Source: Micromonospora parva (lineage in GTDB: Bacteria > Actinomycetota > Actinomycetes > Mycobacteriales > Micromonosporaceae). From it: a DNA stretch of 64,000 bases. Made by a program: the position numbers and the translations under genes. Positions within the stretch are counted from its first letter, which is position 1. Each line of letters starts with the position of its first letter. This document shows, one piece after another, positions 9,201 through 17,735 of the stretch. The DNA lies in assembly GCF_000718515.1 (NCBI RefSeq), contig NZ_JNZS01000007.1, positions 372,001 to 436,000 on the forward strand, read 5' to 3'. Below the pieces are notes generated by a model. It was given only the letters and a program-made list of their open reading frames with translations, was not told the DNA's origin and searched no databases.

Positions 9201-11189
9201 CTACGCCGAGGGTGACCCGACCCGTGCCGGCCGGCGGACCCGGGCCGGCGGGGCGGGCAGAGCCCTGCGGTCGACCTTGCCGTTGGCGGTGGCGGGCAAC
9301 TCGGGCAGCACCACGTGGCGCAGCGGCACCATGTGGTCGGGAAGCTGCTCGGCCAGGAACGCCCGCAGCTCCGCCTCGCTCACGTCGCCCGCGTCGGCGT
9401 GCCGCTCGGTCACCACGTACGCCACCAGGGTCGGGGCCGCACCCAGGTCGTCGCGGAGCAGCACCACGCTGTTCGCGACGAGCGGGTGACTGTTCAGCAC
9501 CGACTCGATCTCGCCGAGTTCCACCCGCTGCCCACGGATCTTCACCTGCGTGTCGATGCGCCCGCCGTAGTTCAGGTACCCCTGTGGTGACCACCAGGCC
9601 AGGTCGCCGGTGCGGTACACCCGCTGGGGACGCCCGGCGACGTGCACGGTGCCGAACCGCTCGGCGGTCAGGTCGGGCCGTCCGGCGTACCCCCGGGCCA
9701 GGCAGTCGCCGCCGACCACCAGTTCCCCGGGTACGCCGAGCGGGGCCAGCGCACCGTCGTCGTTCAGCACGTATGCCGTGACGTTGGTGATGGGCCTGCC
9801 GATCGGGACGGTGGGGTCCGGTTCGGGTCGGCGGCACGGCCAGGCGGTGACGTCGATGGCGGCCTCGGTGGGGCCGTACAGGTTGTCCACCCGCACCGTC
9901 GGCAGGGTGGCGGTGAGCTTGTTGACGAGCTTCGGCGGCAGGGCCTCCCCGCTACAGATCACCCGGCGCAGGGCTGCGCACGCGGCGACCCCGGGCTCCT
10001 CGACGAACAGGGCGAGCATCGACGGCACGAAGTGCACTGTGGTCACCGCCTCGCGGGCGATGACGGCGGCCATCTCCTGCGGGTCGCGGTGCGCCTGGGC
10101 CTCGGCCGTGACCAGCGTCGCGCCGGCCAGGAAGGCCCAGAGCAGTTCCCACACCGACACGTCGAAGGTGTACGGCGTCTTCTGCAGCACCACGTCGCCG
10201 GGCCCGATGCGGTACTCCTCCTGCATCCACGCCAGCCGGTTGGCCAGCGACAGATGGGTCATCTGCACACCCTTCGGCGCCCCGGTCGACCCGGAGGTGA
10301 AGATGACGTACGACAGCCCGTCCACCACCTCCTCCGGCGCGCGGTAGCCACGCCAGTCGACGGGCAAGGCGGGTAGGTCGGCACCGGCCAGTGGTCGCAC
10401 CGGAACGGCCGGGGCTCCGCCGGTGCCGAGCGCGGCCCGTCCCTCCTCGTCGGCGAGCGCCAGCGCGGCGTCGGCGGTGGTGAGCATCAGGTCCAGCCGG
10501 GCCCTCGGGTGGGACGGGTCCAGCGGCAGGTACGCCGCTCCGGCCAGCAGGACACCGAGCACCGCGACGACCATCTCCGGGCTCCGCTCGGTGCACAGGG
10601 CGACGACCGCGCCGGGGCCCACGCCCTCGGCGCGCAGTCGCCCGGCCAGCGCCGCTGCCTCGTCGAGCAGGTCCCGGTAGCTGCGGTCGCGTCCCCCGCC
10701 GCGCAGCGCAACGGCGTCCGGGGTGCGCTCCGCCTGCCGGCAGATCGCCTCGTGCACGGGTGTCCGGGGGGCCTGGGTCGGCGCGGGGTTGAAGCCGAGC
10801 AGCGTGGCCCGCTCCCGGGGACCGACGAGCGCCGCCTCGCGCACCGGGCGGTCGGGATGGTCGGTGAGCCATCCGCTCAGGGTGTCCAGTCGTTCCTGGA
10901 GGTGGGTGGGGTGCCAGTGGTCGCCGGCGAGCCAGACCGGCACCGGGCCCACCGTTCCCACCGCCCCGCCCCGAGGGCCGGGTGTCACCAGCACCACGTC
11001 CACCGGGGACAGCTCGGGTGACGGTGTCCGCGTCTGCGCGCGTACCTCTGTCAGTGTGGTGTCCGGGTGCACGCGCAGCGTGTGGTCGCCGTGCGGGCCG
11101 CGCACCGTTACCGACGTCGCGCCGGAGAGGCGGTGGGCGAGCACGGCCGCCACTGCTGCGGCGTGTGCCAGGTCGGTGTGGTCGGTCAT
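9201..11189 (-). CDS. NRPS adenylation protein, predicted serine-activating, no carrier domain
   Basis: This is a 662-residue protein. Residues 1 to about 150 look like a short, incomplete condensation-type tail; the rest is one adenylation domain. Core motifs seen are A3 FTSGSTGAPKG, A5 NLYGPTEAA, A7 YRTGDLAWW, A8 GGRIDTQVKIRGQRVELGEIE and A10 ATANGKVDRRAL. Aligning the pocket to GrsA gives D-V-W-H-I-S-L-I-D-K, one residue from the published serine code DVWHLSLIDK, so L-serine is predicted. The protein stops soon after A10 with no PCP or thioesterase, and the DNA beyond 9201 shows no carrier motif in any frame. It must load a carrier in trans, or it is truncated. ATG 11189 overlaps the upstream stop by four bases. 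Confidence 0.9.
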   Translation of the reverse strand: MTDHTDLAHAAAVAAVLAHRLSGATSVTVRGPHGDHTLRVHPDTTLTEVRAQTRTPSPELSPVDVVLVTPGPRGGAVGTVGPVPVWLAGDHWHPTHLQERLDTLSGWLTDHPDRPVREAALVGPRERATLLGFNPAPTQAPRTPVHEAICRQAERTPDAVALRGGGRDRSYRDLLDEAAALAGRLRAEGVGPGAVVALCTERSPEMVVAVLGVLLAGAAYLPLDPSHPRARLDLMLTTADAALALADEEGRAALGTGGAPAVPVRPLAGADLPALPVDWRGYRAPEEVVDGLSYVIFTSGSTGAPKGVQMTHLSLANRLAWMQEEYRIGPGDVVLQKTPYTFDVSVWELLWAFLAGATLVTAEAQAHRDPQEMAAVIAREAVTTVHFVPSMLALFVEEPGVAACAALRRVICSGEALPPKLVNKLTATLPTVRVDNLYGPTEAAIDVTAWPCRRPEPDPTVPIGRPITNVTAYVLNDDGALAPLGVPGELVVGGDCLARGYAGRPDLTAERFGTVHVAGRPQRVYRTGDLAWWSPQGYLNYGGRIDTQVKIRGQRVELGEIESVLNSHPLVANSVVLLRDDLGAAPTLVAYVVTERHADAGDVSEAELRAFLAEQLPDHMVPLRHVVLPELPATANGKVDRRALPAPPARVRRPARVGSPSA

Positions 11190-14068
11190 GCGGTCACCAG
11201 CTCGGCCAGGACGCGCGGCGTGGGTCGCGCGGACAGTTTCTCCATCGGGATGCGGACGGCGAAGCGGCGCTGCACCTGGTTGACCATGCGGATGAACAGC
11301 AGGGACTCACCGCCGACGGTGAAGAAGTCGGTGTCCGGCCCGATGTCGGGCGAGCCGAGCAACCGGCCCCACAGCTCCACGATCTCGCCCACCACCGTGC
11401 TCTCCCCGGTAGCCGCGGGAGGCGGCGACGGTTCGGCGGTGTCCGGGGCCGGTGGCGGTGTCGCCTCCAGCCAGTGGCGGGTACGGGCGAACGGGTACGT
11501 GGGCAGCGCCACCCGTCGCGCCGGGGTGTCGCCGCGCACCGCCGGCCAGTCCACCGCCACCCCGGCCGTCCACAGCCCGCCGAGTGCGGCGAGGACATCG
11601 GCGGCGTCGGCCCGCGGCGTCGGTCGCGGCTGTATGGCGAACCCGGGCACCCGCCGCCCCTGCGGTGTCTGCCGGGCCATGCCGGTCAGCGCGGTGCCGG
11701 GACCGACCTCGACGAGCACGGGGTCGGGCAGCTCCAGCGCGGTCAGTAGGGCGTCGTGGTAGCGCACCGGGCTGCGCAACTGTGCCGCCCAGTAGCCCTC
11801 GGCACGCGCCTGGCCGCTGCCGAGCAGCGCGCCGTCGACGCTGCTGACCACCGGGAGGGTGCGGGGTCGGTGGGACACCCGGTCGGCCGCCACGCCGAGC
11901 AGCCGGGCCGCGTCGGTCATCATCCGGCTGTGGAACGCGCGCTGCGCGGGCAGCCCCCGACAGGGCACCCCGGCCGCGTCCAGGCGTTCGCGGAACGCGG
12001 CGAGCGGGGCCGGCGGTCCGGCCACGACGGTGACCTCCGGCGCGTTGCGGGCGGCGATGTCGAGGGCGTCCAGGCCCGCGAGGTGTTCCTCCACGGTGCG
12101 TGGCCCCGCCAGCACGACCAGCAGGTGACCCTCCGGGGCGTCCTGCATGAGCCGGCCCCGGGTGGCGACCAGGCGCAGCATGTCGTCGTCGGCCAGCTCA
12201 CCGGCGAGCGCGGCGGCCGGGAACTCACCGACCGAGTGACCGATCATCGCCGCCGGACGGACGCCCCACGACAGCAGCAGCCGGCCGAGCGCCACCTCGT
12301 ACAGGGCCAGGGCCGGCTGGGTGACGTCCGTGCGGTGCACGACACTGTGCGGGTCGTCGTCGACAAGGACGTCCCGCAGGTCCAGCCCGAGGACCGGGGC
12401 CAGCAGCTCCGCCCCGTGGTCGAGGTCGGCCCGCGCCGACGGGTAGTGGTCGTAGAGGCCCCGCGCCATGGCGGGAAACTCGGCGCCCTGCCCGGGGAAC
12501 AGGAAGACCACCCGGGGTCGGCGGACCGCCGCGCGCACCCGCGCCCGGCGCAGGCCGGCGAGCGCCGCCGGGACGTCCCGTGCGGCCACCGCCAACCGGT
12601 GCGGGAAGTGCCGGCGGTACGTCTGCGCCGTCACCGCGACGTCCCGCAGGGACAGGTCGGGGCGCTGCCGGACGTACTCATGCACCTGATCGGCGGCCTC
12701 GCGGACCGCCTCCGGGGTCCGCGCGGACAGCACGATCAGCTCGGCGGGGCCGTCGGCGGCCGATGGCTCCGGCGGGATCGGGCCGTCGGCCTCCTCCAGC
12801 ACCACGTGCGCGTTGGTGCCACCCAGACCGAAGGCGCTGACCGCCGCGCGGCGCGGACCGTCGACGGCCTCCCACCGACGGGCGACGGTGTCCACCATGA
12901 ACGGTGTGGACCCGTCCAGCAGCTCGGGCCGGGCCTGCTTCAGGCCGGCGAGCGGCGGGATCTGCCGGAAGTGCAGGGCCAGCGCTGCCTTGATGAGACC
13001 GGCGACACCGGCGGCGGCGTCGAGGTGCCCGACATTGGCCTTGACCGAGCCGATCGAGCACTGTCGCTCGCCGCGACGGAAGACCTCGGTCAGCGCGGCC
13101 AGCTCGATGGCGTCGCCGACCTCGGTCGCAGTGCCGTGCGCCTCGAGGTAGCCCACGGTCGCCGGGTCGACGGCGGCGGCGGCGTACGCGCGGGTCAGCA
13201 CGTCGATCTGCCCGGCGATGCCCGGCGCGGTGTAGCCGACCTTCATCCCACCGTCGTTGTTCACCGCCGACCCCTTGATCACCGCGTACACGGTGTCCCC
13301 GTCCCGGCGGGCGTCCGCGACGCGTTTGAGCACCACCAGGGCGACCCCGTTGCCGGGCACGGTGCCGTCGGCCGTGGCGTCGAAGGGCCGGCACGTGCCG
13401 TCCGGCGACATGATGCCCTTCGTCTCGTAGAGGTACCCGGCCTGCTGCGGCACGGCCACGCAGGCGCCACCGGCGAGCGCGACGTCCGAGTCGCCGCCGC
13501 GCAGGCTCTGGCAGGCCAGGTGCACCGCCACCAGCGACGTCGAGCAGGCGGTCTGCACGGTGATGGCGGGTCCGCCCAGGTCCAGCCGGTACGCGATCTT
13601 CGCGGCCAGGTGGTCCTTCTCGTTGCCCAGCACCACCGACAGCAGCCCCTGCGACTCGACCACCTCGGGCTGGGCGAACACGTGGTGCAGCGCGTAGTAG
13701 TTGAACCCGGCCCCGGCGAAGACGCCGACCCGACCAAACGGCCGCTCGGTGGCGAGCCCCGCCGACTCCAACGCGGCCCACGCCGTCTGCATCAGCAGCC
13801 GGTGCTGCGGGTCCATCGTCTCCGCCTCCCTCGGAGTGATGCCGAAGAAGGTCGCATCGAACAGGTCCGGATCGGCCAGGACGCCGCGCGCCGGCACGTA
13901 CGCCGGGTCGTCGAGCCGGTCGGCGGGCACCCCGGCGGCCAGCAGCTCGCCCCGGGTCAGCGCACTGACAGTGGTCTTCCCGGCGACCAGGTTCGACCAG
14001 TACTCCGAGACGTCGGCGGCGCCGGGGAACCGACCGGCCAGGCCGACGATCGCGATGTCGTCGTTCAT
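11186..14068 (-). CDS. Type I PKS module KS-AT-ACP
   Basis: This 960-residue module has KS (about 4-430) with Cys175 in TACSTS, His312 in EAHGTAT and His349 in NVGHLD. AT (about 520-800) has FLFPGQGAEFP, active Ser613 in GHSVGE and the RAFHS block (711-715), which resembles the HAFH signature of malonyl-CoA-specific ATs. A C-terminal ACP follows, with a phosphopantetheine serine in VGGESLLFI. There is no ketoreductase, dehydratase or enoylreductase, so it should add one unreduced C2 unit as a beta-keto group. The ATG overlaps the preceding gene by four bases, giving translational coupling. It holds the only intact AT in the cluster and may also charge the free carrier protein. Confidence 0.92.
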   Translation of the reverse strand: MNDDIAIVGLAGRFPGAADVSEYWSNLVAGKTTVSALTRGELLAAGVPADRLDDPAYVPARGVLADPDLFDATFFGITPREAETMDPQHRLLMQTAWAALESAGLATERPFGRVGVFAGAGFNYYALHHVFAQPEVVESQGLLSVVLGNEKDHLAAKIAYRLDLGGPAITVQTACSTSLVAVHLACQSLRGGDSDVALAGGACVAVPQQAGYLYETKGIMSPDGTCRPFDATADGTVPGNGVALVVLKRVADARRDGDTVYAVIKGSAVNNDGGMKVGYTAPGIAGQIDVLTRAYAAAAVDPATVGYLEAHGTATEVGDAIELAALTEVFRRGERQCSIGSVKANVGHLDAAAGVAGLIKAALALHFRQIPPLAGLKQARPELLDGSTPFMVDTVARRWEAVDGPRRAAVSAFGLGGTNAHVVLEEADGPIPPEPSAADGPAELIVLSARTPEAVREAADQVHEYVRQRPDLSLRDVAVTAQTYRRHFPHRLAVAARDVPAALAGLRRARVRAAVRRPRVVFLFPGQGAEFPAMARGLYDHYPSARADLDHGAELLAPVLGLDLRDVLVDDDPHSVVHRTDVTQPALALYEVALGRLLLSWGVRPAAMIGHSVGEFPAAALAGELADDDMLRLVATRGRLMQDAPEGHLLVVLAGPRTVEEHLAGLDALDIAARNAPEVTVVAGPPAPLAAFRERLDAAGVPCRGLPAQRAFHSRMMTDAARLLGVAADRVSHRPRTLPVVSSVDGALLGSGQARAEGYWAAQLRSPVRYHDALLTALELPDPVLVEVGPGTALTGMARQTPQGRRVPGFAIQPRPTPRADAADVLAALGGLWTAGVAVDWPAVRGDTPARRVALPTYPFARTRHWLEATPPPAPDTAEPSPPPAATGESTVVGEIVELWGRLLGSPDIGPDTDFFTVGGESLLFIRMVNQVQRRFAVRIPMEKLSARPTPRVLAELVTA

Positions 14069-17000
14069 GAGGGTGCCCCTGCTCTCTCGGTCTGTGCGTG
14101 CAGATGCCGGGCCAGCGTCTGGACGGTCGGGAATCGGTAGAGGTCGGTGAGCGGGATGGTCCGGCCGGCCAGCCGCTCCTGGAGCAGCCGGCGCACGATC
14201 GCCAGGCGCAGTGACTCACCGCCGACGTCGAAGAACGCCTCGTCGACGTCGAAGTCGTCGGTGCCCAACGCCTCCACCCAGGCGTCCGTCACCAGCTCCT
14301 CGAACTCGGCCAGCGACGCCGAGCGCTGGGCGGGAACCCGGGCCGGCGGGTCCGCCGGCGCGGCCGAGGTCTCCGGCGGCGCTGCCGGTTGGGCCAGCGC
14401 TCCCAATGCCCGCAGGTCGACCTTGCCGTTGCGGTCCAGCGGGAACTCCGCCACCGTCACCCACTGCTGCGGCCGGGCGTAGGGGGCCAGGTCGGGTTCC
14501 ACCGCGCGGCGCACGGCGGCCACGTCGAGGCCGTCCGGGTCGGGCTTGAGCGCCGCGCAGAGGCGTACGCCGGTCGTCGGGTCACCGGTGGGGAACACCA
14601 CGGCGTCGCGGACGCCCGGCTGGGCCCGCAACCGGCGCTCGACGTCGACCGGCTCCACTCGGTGTCCGGCGATCTTCACCTGGCGGTCGTTGCGGCCCAG
14701 GAAGCGCAGCTGCCCGTCCGCGCCCCAGCGCACCAGGTCGCCGGTGCGGTAACAGCGTGCCCCGTCGTGTCGCACGAAGGAGGCGTCCGTCCTGGTCAGG
14801 TCGCCCAGGTACCCGTCGGCCAGGCCGGTGCCGCCGGCCAGCAGTTCACCCAAGGCGCCCGGTGGAACGAGGCGACCCGACGCGTCCACGACGGACAGGT
14901 CGGTGCCGTGCACCGGGCCGCCGATCGGCAGCGGGTCCGGGGTCGCGTCGGCGTGCTCGACGGAGTACGTGGTGGTGAAGGTGGTGTTCTCGGTGGGGCC
15001 GTAACCGTTTGTCAGGCGCAGGCCCCGGCAGGCCCGCAACACCTGGCGCACGTGCGGCGGTGACACCACTCCCCCGCCGGTGAACAGCTGCCGCAGCCCG
15101 ACGAACGCGTCCGGACGGTGGTCGGCGACCAGGTGGAACACGCCCGAGGTGAGCCAGGCGTGGGTGACCCCGGCGGTGCGCAGGACGTCGGCCAGCCCGC
15201 GTGGCGTCGGGTCCTCCGGCGGGAAGACCACCACCGTGTCGCCGGTGGCCAGGGGCACCAGCAATTCCAGGGTGGACGCGTCGAACGCCAGCGGGGACAG
15301 CCGCAGCATCCGCATGCCCGGCCGGTCGACGAACATCCCCGGGTCGTCCGCGAGTCGCAGCACCGCCCGGTGCGGCACGACGACGCCCTTGGGCACCCCG
15401 GTCGAGCCCGAGGTGAAGGAGACGTACACGGTCCGCGCCGGATCCCTCGGCGCGGCCTCGACCGCACCGGCCCCGACCGGCGTTCCCGGCTCGACGAGTG
15501 GACAGTCGACGACTCCCGGCCAGGGCTCGCCCACACCGAGGCGGGCCCGCGCCGCGACGGTCGCCGCCAGATGGGTACGCCACTCGGCGGTGGCGTGCCG
15601 GTCGACCGCGACGTAGTGCGCGCCGAGCCGCAGCACACCCAGCACCGCGACCGCCTCGGCGGCCGAGCGGGGCACCTCCACCAGAACCGCGTCGCCGGCA
15701 CGCACCCCGTGGCCGTGCAGGAGACGGGACTGCTCGACCGCGGCGTCGTGCAGCTCACGGTAGGTGAGCGTCAGCCCGGTGTGCGCGTCGACGAGCGCGG
15801 ACCGCGCGCCCGCCGACTCCGCGTACGCCGCGAACCGGTGCCACACGTCGTCGGAGGTGTCGTACGTCTCGCCCGAGCCCAGCTCGCGCAACCGGGCGCG
15901 CTGACCCGCCGAGAGCGTGGTGACGTCCCGCACCGTCGCGTCCGGGTCGGCGGCCAGCTCCCGCACCGCCGCCTGGAACGACTCGACCAGTTCCCCGGCG
16001 TCGGCGGCGGTGAGCAGGGCTGTCGCATACTCCAGCGCGAACCGGGGGCGATCCGACCACGACTGGAGGTAGAGCAGGGCGTCGAACACCGCGCCGCCGC
16101 AGTGGCTCTCGTGCACCCGCCAGGTACGGTCGCCCACCACCAGCTCGTCGGGCACCAGCTCGTGGTGGGCGGCGAAGCCGAGCTGGGCCAGCGGGTTCCG
16201 TCCCGGGTCGGTGCCGGCGCCCAGCGCGGAGACGACCTTCTCGAACGGCACGTCGGCGTCGGCGACCGCCGCGGCCAGGGCGTCGGCGATCCCGCGGACG
16301 AACTCCCGGACGGTGCTGTCGTCGGTCGCCGCGCAGCGGACCGGGACGACCCGGGTGCAGAGGCCCACCAGGCGGTCCATGCCCGCCTCGAACCGGCCCG
16401 CCGCCGGCACCCCGAGCACCAGGTCGTCCAGACCGGCGCGGCGGGACACTGTCAACGCCCAGGCTGCCAGGGCCACCGACGTGACGGTCACCCCGCACTC
16501 CCGGGCCAACCCGGTCGTCGCCTCCGCCGCCGTCTCGTCCAGGTGGAAGCGCAGTCGGGCGCCCCGCCCGTCGGCTTCGGCGACCGGCGGCAGGTCGGTG
16601 GGGAGCGTCACCGTCCACGGTGCCCCGTCCAGCCGCGCGGTGACCCGGGTCAAAGCGGACTCCAGCGCGCCGGACGACTCCTGCGCGGCGAGCCGGGTGC
16701 CGACCCAGTCCGGCGACGGGGCCGCCTCGGCCGGGCCGTCCCCGGCGTAGAACTCGGCGAACTCCCGCGCGAACAGTCCGACGCTCCAGCCGTCGCTGAC
16801 CGTGTGGTGCACCAGCATGGTGAGCAGGTCGCGCCGGCCGGTTCGGGTCAGTACGAACACCACGGGTGGCTGCGCGAAGGGGCGCAGCAGACGCGCGGCG
16901 GCCGGGCCGTACAGGTCGTGCACGGCGCGTACCGCGTCGTCGTCGGGCAGCGTCTGGTGCAGTAGACGCGGCTCGTAGGGCGCGGGCAGCACGATCCGGG

Positions 17001-17469
17001 CCTGGCGGGGGTCGCGCACGAAGTGTGTCCGCAGCGCCTCGTGCCGGGTGGTCAGCTCGCGCAGCGCCCACCGGACCCGGGCCGGGTCGAGGGGCCCGTC
17101 CGCCTCCACCGTGAACATCAGGTGGTACGGCGCGTCCCGCTCCAGCAGGTGCGCGGCCAGCATGGACCGCTGCCCCGGAAGCAACTCCCGCTCTGCCGGC
17201 CGCCGCGCGACGACGGGTGGCGCGGTGTCGACGAAGTCCACGGCGCCGGCGAGGGCCTGGGCCAGCGGCAGCGCCGACAGCAGGCGGGCGCTGTCCACGT
17301 CCGCCCGCAGCTCGCGCTGGCCCAGCGAGACCAGGGCGATGGCCTGGAGCGAGGTGCCGCCCAGAGCGACGAACGATTCGGTGGCGGCCGCCGCGCTCAC
17401 CTGTTCGGGGGTGCCGCCGAGCACCCGCGCGGCGAGCGGCGCCCAGGCGGCGAGGTCGGGGGCGATCAT
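14065..17469 (-). CDS. NRPS PCP-C-A-PCP
   Basis: This protein has 1134 residues from ATG 17469, which overlaps the carrier-protein stop as ATGA; a longer frame to 17688 runs across that gene and is rejected. Domain order: an N-terminal carrier (Ser40 in LGGTSLQAI), a condensation domain with HHTVSDG (221-227), an adenylation domain (about 545-1030; FTSGSTGVPKG, NGYGPTENT, YRTGDLVRW, LGRNDRQVKIAGHR, DRNGKVDLR) and a C-terminal carrier (VGGESLRLA). The pocket reads D-A-L-W-F-G-G-T-F-K, closest to the GrsB valine code DAFWIGGTFK, so valine or a similar aliphatic residue is likely but not certain. The extra N-terminal carrier has no adenylation domain in cis and could be served by the serine protein. 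Confidence 0.92.
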   Translation of the reverse strand: MIAPDLAAWAPLAARVLGGTPEQVSAAAATESFVALGGTSLQAIALVSLGQRELRADVDSARLLSALPLAQALAGAVDFVDTAPPVVARRPAERELLPGQRSMLAAHLLERDAPYHLMFTVEADGPLDPARVRWALRELTTRHEALRTHFVRDPRQARIVLPAPYEPRLLHQTLPDDDAVRAVHDLYGPAAARLLRPFAQPPVVFVLTRTGRRDLLTMLVHHTVSDGWSVGLFAREFAEFYAGDGPAEAAPSPDWVGTRLAAQESSGALESALTRVTARLDGAPWTVTLPTDLPPVAEADGRGARLRFHLDETAAEATTGLARECGVTVTSVALAAWALTVSRRAGLDDLVLGVPAAGRFEAGMDRLVGLCTRVVPVRCAATDDSTVREFVRGIADALAAAVADADVPFEKVVSALGAGTDPGRNPLAQLGFAAHHELVPDELVVGDRTWRVHESHCGGAVFDALLYLQSWSDRPRFALEYATALLTAADAGELVESFQAAVRELAADPDATVRDVTTLSAGQRARLRELGSGETYDTSDDVWHRFAAYAESAGARSALVDAHTGLTLTYRELHDAAVEQSRLLHGHGVRAGDAVLVEVPRSAAEAVAVLGVLRLGAHYVAVDRHATAEWRTHLAATVAARARLGVGEPWPGVVDCPLVEPGTPVGAGAVEAAPRDPARTVYVSFTSGSTGVPKGVVVPHRAVLRLADDPGMFVDRPGMRMLRLSPLAFDASTLELLVPLATGDTVVVFPPEDPTPRGLADVLRTAGVTHAWLTSGVFHLVADHRPDAFVGLRQLFTGGGVVSPPHVRQVLRACRGLRLTNGYGPTENTTFTTTYSVEHADATPDPLPIGGPVHGTDLSVVDASGRLVPPGALGELLAGGTGLADGYLGDLTRTDASFVRHDGARCYRTGDLVRWGADGQLRFLGRNDRQVKIAGHRVEPVDVERRLRAQPGVRDAVVFPTGDPTTGVRLCAALKPDPDGLDVAAVRRAVEPDLAPYARPQQWVTVAEFPLDRNGKVDLRALGALAQPAAPPETSAAPADPPARVPAQRSASLAEFEELVTDAWVEALGTDDFDVDEAFFDVGGESLRLAIVRRLLQERLAGRTIPLTDLYRFPTVQTLARHLHAQTERAGAPS

Positions 17470-17735
17470 CAGGCGGTCTCCGCCGCCGGACGCTCCAGCG
17501 GCACCTCGCTCGCGACCTTGCGCAGGTCGGCGAAGCGGGGGTTCTCCAGCACGTGGCCGAACATCACCGCGAGGTTGAGTTCCTGGCGGATCAGGGTGCT
17601 CAGCCGCAGCGCGCTGAGCGAATGGCCGCCGAGGTCGAAGAAGTCGTCGTCGTCGTCGACGGTGTCGACGCCGAGAACCTCCATCCACAGCTCCTCGAAC
17701 TCGGCCACCCAGGTCCGGTCGTGTACGTCGCGCAT
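17469..17735 (-). CDS. Free-standing acyl/peptidyl carrier protein
   Basis: This 88-residue carrier protein has the phosphopantetheine site in DLGGHSLSALR, preceded by an acidic run typical of carrier helix-1/loop regions. Start and stop overlap both neighbours by a few bases, so it is coupled to the KS gene upstream and the NRPS downstream. It probably supplies the carrier missing from the KS protein, making a split KS/ACP module. It may be loaded in trans by the AT of the KS-AT-ACP protein; this is an inference. Confidence 0.88.
   Translation of the reverse strand: MRDVHDRTWVAEFEELWMEVLGVDTVDDDDDFFDLGGHSLSALRLSTLIRQELNLAVMFGHVLENPRFADLRKVASEVPLERPAAETA

Noticed and set aside
11756..14140. 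A 794-codon plus-strand frame opposite the KS-AT-ACP gene
   Set aside because: Antisense of a gene with complete catalytic motifs; the translation is Arg/Gly/Val-rich and matches no family. The same holds for 15118-16965, 17738-19741, 21774-23561 and 821-2452.
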